A DNA stretch of 24,902 nucleotides from URNF01 sp045638005 (GCA_045638005.1 JAZUAN010000060.1:1-24902); one strand, 5' to 3'; shown: positions 6,968 to 14,244, numbered from the stretch's first letter. Notes: a model not told the origin generated them from the sequence alone. A program made the numbers and translations.

Positions 6968-7075
6968 TATGCTGTTATCCACTTCTATTTCCATGTATTC
7001 CGATGCGACGCGGCGATCGAAAAGGTCAAAGCGGATGAACTGGAAACGGTGTTGCAGTATTTGCATAAAATCTGA
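6968..7075 (+). pseudogene. Possible 3' remnant of a decayed gene
   Basis: A 35-codon open stretch without its own start ends AAIEKVKADELETVLQYLHK-I stop (TGA at 7073-7075). It has the look of a C-terminal helix of a regulator or small protein, and a palindromic terminator follows at once. No family is recognised. Chance coding potential cannot be excluded. The rest of 6908-7076 shows nothing else. Confidence 0.2.
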
Positions 7076-7076
7076 C

Positions 7077-7110
7077 AAAAAAAGACGATGCAATTGCATC
7101 GTCTTTTTTT
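7077..7110. terminator. Bidirectional terminator between rubrerythrin and lysA
   Basis: A perfect 17-bp palindrome (7077-7093, 7094-7110; AAAAAAAGACGATGCAA and its complement) with T-runs on both strands. It serves lysA on the minus strand and any readthrough on the plus strand. Confidence 0.8.
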
Positions 7111-7116
7111 CATAAC

Positions 7117-7135
7117 GGGAGGGGAAACCCCTCCC
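7117..7135. repeat. Short GC-rich palindrome after lysA
   Basis: GGGAGGGG, an AAA loop, then CCCCTCCC, starting 8 bp after the lysA stop. It resembles the small REP-like palindromes scattered in Clostridia genomes. Only one copy is in this window. Confidence 0.5.
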
Positions 7136-7142
7136 CTACGTT

Positions 7143-8441
7143 TTATATATCGTTTCTCACAATATCATCCAGCGTTTCACGCTTCACGACCACCTTGTCA
7201 CCCGTATCGGTGAGCATGATGACCGGCAGACGCGGTACGCGATTATAATTGGATGCCATGGAATAGTTGTAAGCACCGGTGGTCAGCACCGCTAACATAT
7301 CACCGCGCTTAACCGACGCCGGCAACATCACGTTTTCTTGCAAAATGTCGCCGCTTTCACAGCACTTGCCCACCACCGAGCACAAAAGCGTGTTTTCCTC
7401 CTGCATCTTTTCGGGGCACACCACCGTGTACGGTGCGCCGTACAGCGCAAAGCGCGGATTATCGCTCATGCCGCCGTCCACCGACACATAATTCTTGTAG
7501 CCGGGGATGCGTTTGATGCTGCCGATGGTATACAGGGTGATGCCCGCATCGGCAACAATGCTGCGACCCGGCTCCATGCGGATAGCAGGCATAGGCAAGG
7601 ACAGTCGCTCGCATGCCGCTCTCACATGCTCGCCCACCTGACGGATATTATCCGCAATATCAATGGTGGGGTCGCTATCCAGATACCGCACGCCGTAACC
7701 GCCGCCGAGATCAAGCTCGCGCGCGGTATAGTTAAACTGCGTGCGCATATCGGCGATAAACTGTAACATGATATCCGCAGAACGGAAGAAGGTGTCCGAA
7801 TCAAACACCTGCGAGCCGACGTGGCAATGAAAGCCTTCCAAGGAAATATGCGGCAGCTTTAATACATACTCTGTAATAGCAGCGGCTTGCCCTGTCTCGA
7901 TAGCGCTGCCGAATTTGGAGTCCACCTGACCTGTCGCGATCGCCTCATACGTATGTGTATCGATGCCGGGGGTGATGCGCAACAGCACTTTTTGGGTGAT
8001 ACCTCTGCGGGCGGCCTCCGCCTCCACAGCGTCCAGTTCTTCCTCGTGATCCACCACAAAATACCCCACGCCCAGCTGCATCGCGAGCGCGATCTCTGCG
8101 TCGGTTTTATTATTTCCGTGGAAATACACGTTTTGCATCGGAAAACCCGCTTGATAGGCGGTATACATCTCGCCGTCCGACACCACGTCCACACCTGCGT
8201 TTTCCTCGTTCGCCAGACGGTACATCTCTTTAAAGGAGCACGCTTTGCTCGCGTACAGCACCCGCGCATTGTCGCCGAACGCCTCTTTCATGGCATCCAC
8301 ATATTGCCGCAGGTTATAGCGGATACGGCTTTCATCCATCACATACAGGGGCGAGCCGTATTTTTCCATGAGCGATTTGGTGGAACGACCCGCAAACAGC
8401 AGTTCGCCCGCTTCGCTCACCGTCAAATTGTCACAAATCAT
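7143..8441 (-). CDS. lysA: Diaminopimelate decarboxylase
   Basis: 432 aa. A PLP enzyme converting meso-diaminopimelate to L-lysine and CO2, the last step of lysine synthesis. The PLP lysine is K66 in VLYASKACSF. The phosphate-binding loop is GGGYGVRY and the substrate region EPGRSIVADAG. The C-terminal domain carries the catalytic segment CCESGDIL. The frame extends further, but the ATG at 8439-8441 (MICDNLTV) is preferred. It lies one base after the dapA stop, with GAGG upstream inside the end of dapA, indicating translational coupling. It is second in the riboswitch-controlled dapA-lysA operon. Confidence 0.96.
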   Translation of the reverse strand: MICDNLTVSEAGELLFAGRSTKSLMEKYGSPLYVMDESRIRYNLRQYVDAMKEAFGDNARVLYASKACSFKEMYRLANEENAGVDVVSDGEMYTAYQAGFPMQNVYFHGNNKTDAEIALAMQLGVGYFVVDHEEELDAVEAEAARRGITQKVLLRITPGIDTHTYEAIATGQVDSKFGSAIETGQAAAITEYVLKLPHISLEGFHCHVGSQVFDSDTFFRSADIMLQFIADMRTQFNYTARELDLGGGYGVRYLDSDPTIDIADNIRQVGEHVRAACERLSLPMPAIRMEPGRSIVADAGITLYTIGSIKRIPGYKNYVSVDGGMSDNPRFALYGAPYTVVCPEKMQEENTLLCSVVGKCCESGDILQENVMLPASVKRGDMLAVLTTGAYNYSMASNYNRVPRLPVIMLTDTGDKVVVKRETLDDIVRNDI

Positions 8442-8442
8442 A

Positions 8443-9327
8443 TCAAACCTCGATGCCCACATTTCTCATCTCATCCAGCAGCACCGCTTTGTGCTCTTGT
8501 TCCATCGGGGTAAGCGGACCGCGCAGATAATCCTCGCACCAGCCCATTGCAGCCATAGCGGCCTTCACGGGGATGGGGTTAACCTCGCTGAACAGTGCGT
8601 GGATAAGCGGCAGATAGCCCAACTGCATCTCTCTGGCACCCGCAACATCGCCTTTGAGGAAGCGGTCGCACATTTCTTGCGTCTCGGCGGGCAAAACATT
8701 AGACAGCACCGAGATAACACCTTTACCGCCCAGCGCCATGATGGGCAGGATCTGGTCATCGTTGCCGGAATAGATATCCATTTTACCTTCCACCAAACGC
8801 GCCGTTTCCGCTACCTGAGACAAATCACCGCTCGCCTCTTTGATAGCGGCAATCATCGGATGCTGGCTGAGCACCTTGCAGGTCGCAGGCAGAATATTAC
8901 AACCGGTGCGGGAGGGCACGTTGTACAAAATAACCGGTTTGGTTGCAGCATCCGCCACCGCGGTGTAATACTGAATAAGACCCTTTTGGGTCGCTTTATT
9001 ATAGTAAGGGGTAACCACCAGCACAGCGTCTGCGCCCGCTTCGCACGCAAAGCGGGTGAGATCCACCGCGTAGGCGGTATCGTTCGAGCCGGTGCCCGCA
9101 ATGACCGGCACTCTGCCCGCCACGTGCTTGACCGCATACGAAATGACCTCTCTGTGTTCTTCGTCGGTAAGGGTGGAGCTTTCACCGGTCGTACCGGTCA
9201 CCACCAATGCGGCAACGCCCTTTTCGATCTGCCAGTCGAGCAGTTTCCCGAACTGCGCATAATCCACACCGTCTGCGGTGAGGGGGGTAATGATCGCGGT
9301 TGCAGCACCTTCAAAAATGGGTTTCAT
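8443..9327 (-). CDS. dapA: 4-hydroxy-tetrahydrodipicolinate synthase
   Basis: 294 aa, the usual length. It condenses pyruvate with aspartate semialdehyde, the first committed step of the diaminopimelate/lysine branch. The TIM barrel carries the TGTTGESSTLTDEEH loop, Tyr135 in ILYNVPSRTG and the Schiff-base lysine K163 in IAAIKEASGD. The frame is open further upstream, through the riboswitch. The real start is the ATG at 9325-9327 (MKPIFEGAATAI), with AGGAG 8-10 nt upstream. It is first in the dapA-lysA operon, under the lysine riboswitch. Confidence 0.96.
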   Translation of the reverse strand: MKPIFEGAATAIITPLTADGVDYAQFGKLLDWQIEKGVAALVVTGTTGESSTLTDEEHREVISYAVKHVAGRVPVIAGTGSNDTAYAVDLTRFACEAGADAVLVVTPYYNKATQKGLIQYYTAVADAATKPVILYNVPSRTGCNILPATCKVLSQHPMIAAIKEASGDLSQVAETARLVEGKMDIYSGNDDQILPIMALGGKGVISVLSNVLPAETQEMCDRFLKGDVAGAREMQLGYLPLIHALFSEVNPIPVKAAMAAMGWCEDYLRGPLTPMEQEHKAVLLDEMRNVGIEV

Positions 9328-9357
9328 ATCTATCTCTCCTTTTGTATTTACGGCAAC

Positions 9358-9382
9358 AAAAAAAGCTGCCCACAGAGCAGCT
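9358..9382 (-). terminator. Riboswitch expression-platform terminator
   Basis: On the minus strand, AGCTGC (9377-9382) pairs with GCAGCT (9364-9369), followed by six or more T. It lies between the lysine aptamer and dapA, where ligand-stabilised termination would shut off the operon. Confidence 0.8.
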
Positions 9383-9431
9383 ACACAAAAAACGAGTACA
9401 CGCGGCATTTGCGCGATATGTATACCGTTCG

Positions 9432-9597
9432 TGGATAGCTCTCCGCATTTCTGCGACAGCAACAGACCTCTTAGTCCCTGTTGCCAGCACGGTCTTTCGC
9501 CACAGACCGACTTCGGCACCCACGCCTTTCGCGTATCCCCGCCTTGGCAGACGGTAACGGAATACGGTACTTTTCGTGCAGTGCGCCTCTATCTTGT
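9432..9597 (-). ncRNA. Lysine riboswitch (L-box)
   Basis: On the minus strand the conserved lysine-aptamer pieces appear in order: AGATAGAGGCGC near 9583-9594, an AAAAGTA segment, GTGCCGAAG, GTGCTGG, GGGACTAAGAGG, and a closing GAGAGCTATC near 9434-9443. The last can pair with GATAG of the 5' strand to form P1. Lysine binding is known to favour the downstream terminator in this class. The placement directly before dapA-lysA fits feedback control by lysine. The aptamer edges are approximate. Confidence 0.88.
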
Positions 9598-9601
9598 GGA
9601 T

Positions 9602-9630
9602 ACAATAGCATAGGAAACGGGTTTTGTCAA
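9602..9630 (-). promoter_or_regulatory. Promoter of riboswitch-dapA-lysA
   Basis: On the minus strand: TTGACA (9625-9630), a 17-nt spacer and TATTGT (9602-9607). Transcription would begin just before the riboswitch. Confidence 0.8.
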
Positions 9631-9632
9631 GT

Positions 9633-9669
9633 GTAGTTTATGGATTTTCAAAGAAAATCCATAAACTAC
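9633..9669. repeat. Perfect 17-bp inverted repeat
   Basis: GTAGTTTATGGATTTTC, an AAA loop, then the exact complement. No T-run follows on either strand, so it is not a simple terminator. It abuts the -35 box of the dapA promoter (2 bp away) and lies 28 bp before the XRE gene. It could be an operator, the relic of a small inserted element, or a hairpin in the XRE leader. Confidence 0.7.
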
Positions 9670-9697
9670 AGTTCACACACCGTGAAATCTTCCCGGC

Positions 9698-9901
9698 ATG
9701 AGAGAATTACGAGAAGATCACGACTATAAACAAGAAACTATCGCTAATTTTCTGCACATTACAAAGCAGCAATATAGTTTATATGAAACCGGAAGACGAA
9801 AACTCCCCATAGACCATTTGATAGCTCTTTGTGACTTTTACAAAGTATCCGCCGACTATATCCTCGGCTTGCCTAAGGGATTAAAACATCCGGAAAGATA
9901 A
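9698..9901 (+). CDS. Small XRE-family transcriptional regulator
   Basis: A 67-aa single-domain helix-turn-helix protein: MRELREDHDYKQETIANFLH, then TKQQYSLYETGRRKLPIDHL, then ALCDFYKVSADYILGL. It resembles the Cro/C1 HTH of phage and chromosomal regulators, and its target is unknown. No good ribosome binding site precedes the ATG, and an in-frame TGA lies 15 bp upstream, so translation is weak, leaderless or begins as drawn. It follows the palindrome at 9633-9669, a plausible operator. It has its own terminator. Confidence 0.8.
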   Translation: MRELREDHDYKQETIANFLHITKQQYSLYETGRRKLPIDHLIALCDFYKVSADYILGLPKGLKHPER

Positions 9902-9927
9902 TAAAGCTTTTCCCTTTAGATATACAG

Positions 9928-9966
9928 AAAAGACCTTTGCCGCATAAAATGCGGCAAAGGTCTTTT
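9928..9966 (+). terminator. Terminator after XRE gene
   Basis: A perfect 18-bp stem (9928-9945, 9949-9966) with a 3-nt loop, core GACCTTTGCCGCAT, ending in TTTTTT on the plus strand. Confidence 0.9.
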
Positions 9967-10057
9967 TTACTTTGTGCATATCGCACTTATATTTCTTCAT
10001 CACAAACCACAAAATACAAATAACCCACACCGAAAACTATGCACGAAAGGAGTTATC

Positions 10058-10864
10058 ATGATCTCACTACTCTACTGCGGTAACGGTACGATGTTTCAAG
10101 GCATTCTGTTGTCCTCGCTTTCTGCGGCAATGCAAGCGAGTATGCCGCTGGATATCCACATTTTCACCATGGACATGACCGACAAAAATCCCGCCTTTAC
10201 GCCGCTCACCCCACAACACGCGATGTATATACAACAAAAGCTGTGTTCCCTGCGCGCGGGCGCGCGGGTCACCGTACACGATTTGCGGGCGCTGTACTGC
10301 GCCCATCTCGCTAATAACCCCAACGCCGCCTTTGCGCCGTATGCCTTATTGCGGCTGTTGATTGATCAGATGGAGGGACTACCGCCGCGGCTTATTTATC
10401 TCGACACCGACACGCTGGTGTTGGATGACCTCACACCGCTCATGTCATGGGAAATGTGCGGTTGCGGTTTTGCTGCAACGCGCAATCGGCACGGCAAATT
10501 CGTTATCCACCCTCGTTATATGCACGCGGGGGTTATGCTGTTGGATACGGCACGGTTGAAAGAAAGCGACCTTTTGCCGCGAGCGCGCGCCATGTGCAAC
10601 ACACGCAAATTTCCCTTCCTCAATCAAGATGTGCTCAATCGCTGCGTGGGCAAGCGGTGTTTCCTGCCCCGCCGTTACAATGAACGGTATGCACTCAAAG
10701 CGGATACTGTCATCTGTCATTTCCCCTTAGCCGTTCGCCTTGCCCACTTGTCTCGCGCCAACCCACGGGAAACGCGAAAAGTGCACCGTGTGTATCAAGC
10801 TGACCGATTGGATGCCATTTTTGCTTGTTATACGCAAGCGTTAAAAGAGTGGGAGCAGATATGA
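10058..10864 (+). CDS. Glycosyltransferase family 8 protein
   Basis: A 268-aa GT-A fold enzyme, shorter than many GT8 members. The N-terminus (MISLLYCGNGTMFQGILLSS) is the nucleotide-sugar-binding strand and helix. The metal-binding D-x-D motif is in LIYLDTDTLVLDDL. YMHAGVMLLDTARLKES and NQDVLNRCV fit the GT8 acceptor region. Donor and acceptor sugars cannot be told, but a surface-polysaccharide role is likely. The frame extends upstream, but AAAGGAG (10046-10052) fixes the ATG at 10058. It stands alone between terminators. Confidence 0.85.
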   Translation: MISLLYCGNGTMFQGILLSSLSAAMQASMPLDIHIFTMDMTDKNPAFTPLTPQHAMYIQQKLCSLRAGARVTVHDLRALYCAHLANNPNAAFAPYALLRLLIDQMEGLPPRLIYLDTDTLVLDDLTPLMSWEMCGCGFAATRNRHGKFVIHPRYMHAGVMLLDTARLKESDLLPRARAMCNTRKFPFLNQDVLNRCVGKRCFLPRRYNERYALKADTVICHFPLAVRLAHLSRANPRETRKVHRVYQADRLDAIFACYTQALKEWEQI

Positions 10865-10906
10865 AATGTGCGAATTTTTTCTGGTAAAAAAACAATAGAC
10901 TTGAAC

Positions 10907-10938
10907 CGGAGTTGCTGCGCAACTCCGTCGAGATTTTT
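10907..10938 (+). terminator. Weak terminator after GT8 gene
   Basis: CGGAGTTG (10907-10914) pairs with CAACTCCG (10920-10927), then tcgaga and TTTTT. The gap before the T-run makes it a weaker candidate. Another GC hairpin (GCGCGC arms, about 10946-10968) follows. Confidence 0.45.
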
Positions 10939-11000
10939 CTTGCGCGCCAAAATGAGGGCGCGCATTCGCTTCGCGAAACGAAAAACTCGCAGAGAAACGA

Positions 11001-11036
11001 AAAAGAACAGACACCCTATTGGGTGTCTGTTCTTTT
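11001..11036 (-). terminator. Terminator of tRNA-Leu
   Basis: AAAAGAACAGACACCC (11001-11016), a 4-nt loop and its 16-bp complement (11021-11036). On the minus strand it directly follows the tRNA CCA end and finishes in a T-rich tail. Confidence 0.85.
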
Positions 11037-11123
11037 TGGTGCGGGTAAGAGGACTTGAACCTCCACAGCCTTGCGACTATTAGAACCTGAATCTAACGCG
11101 TCTGCCAATTCCGCCATACCCGC
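11037..11123 (-). tRNA. tRNA-Leu (anticodon CAG)
   Basis: On the minus strand the acceptor GCGGGTA (11117-11123) pairs with TACCCGC. The D-loop is GGCAGACGC, the anticodon stem TTAGA/TCTAA encloses TTCAGGT (anticodon CAG), there is a long variable arm typical of leucine tRNAs, and the T-loop is GTTCAAGTC. The discriminator A is followed by encoded CCA (11037-11039). It reads CUG codons. Confidence 0.95.
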
Positions 11124-11157
11124 ATATTTTGCTCGCCGAGTTTTCTCGACGAGCGGT

Positions 11158-11187
11158 ATTATACCATGTTAAAAATGCGTTTGTCAA
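11158..11187 (-). promoter_or_regulatory. Promoter of tRNA-Leu
   Basis: On the minus strand: TTGACA (11182-11187), an 18-nt spacer and TATAAT (11158-11163). Both hexamers are consensus. A small hairpin (11131-11154) lies between it and the tRNA. Confidence 0.85.
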
Positions 11188-11205
11188 GGGGTTGGACAAA
11201 AATAT

Positions 11206-11400
11206 TTATTCGCTGATTTTTGGGGTGTCAAAATACGCCTTTTTAGCACATACAGCAAGGTCGGGGGTGCCGATCGGGGCGATAATTTGCTTGTTCACAC
11301 AGGCAGTATAATTGTCGATAAAATCCTTGAAGGTAAGGTCTCTGTCCGCGCGTCCCGTGCAACAGCTGGAAAGGCCCAATTGCCAGTTTTTTGCGTTCAT
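11206..11400 (-). CDS. 64-aa protein of unknown function
   Basis: The ATG at 11398-11400 is preceded by GGAGG (11409-11413) at 8-nt spacing, which supports translation. The product begins MNAKNWQLGLSSCCTG and continues TFKDFIDNYTACVNKQIIAP. It has four cysteines and no membrane segment. The start (NWQLGLSSC) faintly recalls the first strand of sugar-isomerase TIM barrels, so it could be a truncated relic; that is weak. It lies 61 bp after sigF in the same direction with no terminator between, so it may be the last gene of the spoIIA operon. Its stop lies just before the tRNA-Leu promoter. Confidence 0.5.
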   Translation of the reverse strand: MNAKNWQLGLSSCCTGRADRDLTFKDFIDNYTACVNKQIIAPIGTPDLAVCAKKAYFDTPKISE

Positions 11401-11461
11401 AGCATCCACCTCCGTCGGCTTTGCTTTCCCTATGCATTGGTGCTATGATACCTTGAAATCA

Positions 11462-12118
11462 TTATCCTGTCAACTGCTTGCGCAGTTCATTGAGGATGCG
11501 CCGCTCGCGGCGGGACACCTGCACCTGTGTCATACCGAGACGGTCGGCGGTGGCTTGCTGCGTGCGGTTGCCCATATACCGCAAAAGTATCAATTCCCTA
11601 TCCTCCGGCGGCAGGGTTTCGAGCACCTGACGGAGAGCGAGGCGGTCGGTGATTTTTTCTTCGGGCGCTGCGACCGGCACATCAATATTCTCCCCCTCGT
11701 CATCGTCCCGCTCGCCGGTGAGTGATAAGGGCGGCAGTCCCGCCTGCAATGCTTCCGCGATCTCTTCGGGAGCGCGGGACAAGCGGCTCGCCAATTCAAA
11801 TACGGTAGGCTCTCTGTCCAGCTCTACGGCCATGCGAGCACGTTCACGGCTGACCTTTAAAGACAATTCTTTCAGTGAACGGCTCACCTTTACGGTGCCG
11901 CCCTCGCGGAACAAACGGCGGATCTCCCCCAGTATCACCGGCACCGCATAGGTGGAAAACTGCAACCCACGCTCCGGCTCGAAACCGTCCACCGCTTTGG
12001 TAAGTCCCACGCATCCCGCCTGAAACAGATCGTCGTATTCCAGCCCTCTGTCCCGAAACCGTCTTGCGCAGCTGTGCACCAGACCGATGTTGCCGCAGAT
12101 TTGCTCCTCTCTGGTCAC
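11462..12118 (-). CDS. sigF: Sporulation sigma factor SigF (SpoIIAC)
   Basis: 218 aa. The forespore-specific sigma factor, held inactive by SpoIIAB until SpoIIAA frees it. Region 2 spans about residues 8-75 (DRGLEYDDLFQAGCVGLTKA, then FSTYAVPVILGEIRRLFR). Region 3 is around 85-130 and region 4 around 165-215 (ILLRYMGNRTQQATADRLGM, then VSRRERRIL). The start is GTG at 12116-12118, overlapping the spoIIAB stop, so the two are translationally coupled. SigG has a similar sequence, but the spoIIAA-spoIIAB context identifies SigF. Confidence 0.93.
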   Translation of the reverse strand: MTREEQICGNIGLVHSCARRFRDRGLEYDDLFQAGCVGLTKAVDGFEPERGLQFSTYAVPVILGEIRRLFREGGTVKVSRSLKELSLKVSRERARMAVELDREPTVFELASRLSRAPEEIAEALQAGLPPLSLTGERDDDEGENIDVPVAAPEEKITDRLALRQVLETLPPEDRELILLRYMGNRTQQATADRLGMTQVQVSRRERRILNELRKQLTG

Positions 12119-12561
12119 GGCTGTGCCTCTCGATCGCGCAAGGCTATGTATTTCTCGAGCGTCACGGTGGTGCCTTTGCCGAGGGTGGAGCGCACCCGCA
12201 CCTTATCTGAAAAGCTTTGCATCACCGAAAATCCCAATCCAGAACGTTCCTCGCCGCCGGTGGTAAACAGCGGCTCCATCGCTTGTTTTATGTCCGGAAT
12301 GCCGCAACCACGGTCACGAATGCGGATGATAACCTTGCCGTCCGCATACAGTCGTACGGTCATGGTAATCATGCCGAGTCTATTGGGGTAGGCGTGCACG
12401 ATACAGTTAGTCACCGCCTCGGATACCGCCGTGCGGATGTCAGCCAGCTCGTCCACCGCGGGATCAAGTTGGCTGATAAATGCCGCCGCTGCGGCGCGGG
12501 CATACCCCTCGTTTGCCGAACGGCTGACAAAAGAAATGCGTGTTTCATTGATTGCTTTCAT
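12115..12561 (-). CDS. spoIIAB: Anti-sigma F factor / serine kinase SpoIIAB
   Basis: 148 aa, GHKL-fold kinase. It binds SigF and phosphorylates SpoIIAA. ATP-binding boxes are visible: the N-box EAVTNCIVHAYP, the G1 box RDRGCGIPD and the G2 box RSGLGFSVMQSF. The ATG at 12559-12561 has GAGGAGG upstream within the end of spoIIAA. A 17-nt overlap with spoIIAA and a 4-nt overlap with sigF show tight coupling. Confidence 0.94.
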   Translation of the reverse strand: MKAINETRISFVSRSANEGYARAAAAAFISQLDPAVDELADIRTAVSEAVTNCIVHAYPNRLGMITMTVRLYADGKVIIRIRDRGCGIPDIKQAMEPLFTTGGEERSGLGFSVMQSFSDKVRVRSTLGKGTTVTLEKYIALRDREAQP

Positions 12562-12874
12562 GGTTTTCCTCCTCAAAAATATTCAACTTCTGCAGCCCCG
12601 CCATCCGCATGACCTGCATCTGCCGCGCGGATGCGCCGCGCACCGTCAACCTGCCGCCGCGGGTGCACATGTTTTTATACCGACCGAGTATCAGCCCAAT
12701 CCCCGAGCTGTCCATAAATCGGATATCCGAGAAATCCAGTATGAGTTCCCGTATATCCCCCCGCGTTACCGCGTTGTCAATCTCCTCTCGCAGCCGTCCC
12801 GCGGCATGGTGGTCAATCTCGCCGCGCAGATACGCTACCAACTGTTTTTTGTCTGCTTCCAGTTTCAATTCCAT
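12545..12874 (-). CDS. spoIIAA: Anti-anti-sigma factor SpoIIAA
   Basis: 109 aa, STAS domain. Unphosphorylated SpoIIAA removes SpoIIAB from SigF. The phosphorylated serine is in FMDSSGIGLILGRYK. The ATG at 12872-12874 has AAAGGA upstream. It is first gene of the spoIIA operon. The terminator at 12901-12937 lies just upstream, so the promoter must lie within or overlap it; I found no convincing sigma-H promoter there. Confidence 0.92.
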   Translation of the reverse strand: MELKLEADKKQLVAYLRGEIDHHAAGRLREEIDNAVTRGDIRELILDFSDIRFMDSSGIGLILGRYKNMCTRGGRLTVRGASARQMQVMRMAGLQKLNIFEEENHESNQ

Positions 12875-12900
12875 AATTTTTGCATCCTTTCAAAAATCAA

Positions 12901-12937
12901 AAAAGGCTGTATCCTCATTGCAAGGATACAGCCTTTT
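12901..12937 (-). terminator. Terminator of YwaF-like gene
   Basis: AAAAGGCTGTATCCT (12901-12915) pairs with its 15-bp complement (12923-12937) around a 7-nt loop. On the minus strand it ends in a T-run. It separates the membrane protein gene from spoIIA. Confidence 0.8.
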
Positions 12938-12976
12938 GTGTGCAAAATTTGCTATATTGTGTTGTCGAACAGAAGT

Positions 12977-13747
12977 TCAATTCGCTTCGGCTATCGCTTT
13001 CTTCGCTTTTTTGTCCTTTAAATACCATGGCAGATACGAAACCGCGAAAAGCAAGGTTATGACCGCCGCCATAATCAGTAACCGGATAACAAAATTGGAC
13101 GGCAAGATATCCAGCACCGAGGGGGTATCCTCAGGTCTTGCCATGAACAAATAGTTTGCACCGGGGCCAAGCATTCGGTTTGTACTGTATGCAATCACCG
13201 CCAGCGCTATCAGCGCTACATAAGATTTGACCGCCGATTTGATGGTCGGACGCATTTTGTGAACGAATATCATGTAAAAAATACCGATATAGCCTATGGT
13301 ATGTTCTATCCAAAACTGATAATAGCGGAACCGCGTAAATCCCGTATATGTGATGACAGTAGGGGTGATAAGCGCAAAAATGCTGCCGGAAAGCAACCAA
13401 AAGTAACAGATGTCAAACAGCGTCTGCGATTTGCCTATCACCATGTAGCTGCCAAATATGACCACCCAACCGCATACAGCAATAGGCAGATGATCTATCG
13501 GGTTAGGCTCGAGCGAGGGCATTCCCACAAGCCTCCAATAGTAGGACATTTCGGAAATGATCATCACAAACGCCATGATGTAGCGAATGCTCATCTCCCA
13601 TTTACTTTCCCGCAATCTATCGCGAAAACGATAAATAAGCACGATCAATCCTGCCGCAAGGATGATAGGTGCGAAATGCGCCAATGTGAAGTTAGCAAAC
13701 TCCGGATTGGTGCCCTCTCCAAAAAAATATCTAAAAAAATCCTTCAT
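12977..13747 (-). CDS. YwaF/TMEM164-like integral membrane protein
   Basis: A 256-aa protein with about seven hydrophobic segments (near residues 22-40, 52-72, 88-106, 112-132, 145-165, 178-192 and 222-244) and a basic C-terminus. The pattern and the LPIAVCGW and IEHTIGYIGIFYMI segments fit the conserved TIGR02206 (YwaF) family, related to TMEM164; no firm bacterial function is known to me. AAAGGGG precedes the ATG at 13745-13747. It is a single-gene unit with promoter and terminator, just outside the guaA insertion, so it was probably the original neighbour of guaA. Confidence 0.8.
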   Translation of the reverse strand: MKDFFRYFFGEGTNPEFANFTLAHFAPIILAAGLIVLIYRFRDRLRESKWEMSIRYIMAFVMIISEMSYYWRLVGMPSLEPNPIDHLPIAVCGWVVIFGSYMVIGKSQTLFDICYFWLLSGSIFALITPTVITYTGFTRFRYYQFWIEHTIGYIGIFYMIFVHKMRPTIKSAVKSYVALIALAVIAYSTNRMLGPGANYLFMARPEDTPSVLDILPSNFVIRLLIMAAVITLLFAVSYLPWYLKDKKAKKAIAEAN

Positions 13748-13835
13748 GCGATAACCCCTTTCACGGACGGTGGGAATGCCGAGGTTGATAGGACCGCAGG
13801 CTCTTTCACCTTCGCTTCACCTGTATCTGCCCTTT

Positions 13836-13864
13836 ATTATACTACGCGTACGCAACTTTTTCAA
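13836..13864 (-). promoter_or_regulatory. Promoter of YwaF-like gene
   Basis: On the minus strand: TTGAAA (13859-13864), a 17-nt spacer and TATAAT (13836-13841). Confidence 0.7.
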
Positions 13865-13927
13865 TCGTAATTAAGAATAAGATTTTGTACATGCTTCCTG
13901 ACAGCAAACCTGCGCCAATCAAATAAA

Positions 13928-13959
13928 AGCGGCTCGAAATCTTTCGATTTCAAGCCGCT
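13928..13959 (-). terminator. Probable original guaA terminator
   Basis: AGCGGCTcGAAATC (13928-13941) pairs with GATTTCaAGCCGCT (13946-13959) with one mismatch. On the minus strand CTTTTATTT follows. It lies 17 bp beyond the displaced guaA stop codon (13977-13979), so it probably terminated guaA before the insertion. Confidence 0.7.
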
Positions 13960-13975
13960 CAAAAAACCTTGTGCT

Positions 13976-13988
13976 ATTATTCCCACTC
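13976..13988 (-). repeat. 13-bp direct repeat, distal copy of guaA end
   Basis: On the minus strand this is GAGTGGGAATAAT: the last codons GAG TGG GAA TAA of guaA (E-W-E stop) plus one base. It is identical to 24889-24901, which is the right edge of the window. Confidence 0.7.
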
Positions 13989-14088
13989 GCAAGACAAATT
14001 TGAATCTTAAACAAATTCGTTTAAGCGGTTTGGCGCAGTTTGATTGCAAATGTGTTAGATTACACTAAACGCATAGGTTATCCTAACT

Positions 14089-14111
14089 TTTGCTATCATG
14101 GTTTGCTATCA
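14089..14111. repeat. Arm-like tttgctatca repeats, left end of guaA island
   Basis: tttgctatcat (14089-14099) and tttgctatca (14102-14111). The adjoining sequence from 14072 matches 24622-24649 at 24 of 28 positions. The remaining stretch 14112-14244 has an IR (CGCTTG/CAAGCG, about 14201-14231) that may act as the operon's end, and no gene. Confidence 0.6.
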
Positions 14112-14244
14112 CGAAGAAAGCAGCCGTTTAAGCTGAAAAATATTATAACCTATCTTGATTTGTTTTCCAATGGTTTATTTCAATTTATCATCAAAGGCGC
14201 CGCTTGCAGGGTCGGATGTCAAGACCAAGCGTGAACAAACTCGA

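Noticed and set aside
8368..9438. Long plus-strand ORF (356 codons) opposite dapA
   Set aside because: It spans dapA, part of lysA and the riboswitch terminator, with no ribosome binding site. A shadow frame.
9328..9519. N-terminal extension of dapA
   Set aside because: It would translate the riboswitch and terminator. The start at 9327 has a proper ribosome binding site and the family N-terminus.
10890..10930. T-arm-like sequence (ggttcaagtc on the minus strand) as a tRNA fragment
   Set aside because: The flanking bases do not form a T stem or acceptor stem. Probably coincidence or a very decayed fragment.
10868..11083. Plus-strand ORF ending in V-R-G-L-E-P-P-Q
   Set aside because: It is antisense to tRNA-Leu and its terminator; such ORFs are a common annotation artefact.
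12875..12925. Sigma-H promoter for spoIIA
   Set aside because: AGGAT and GAA elements are present but 20 nt apart rather than the expected 18, and they overlap the upstream terminator. Not convincing.
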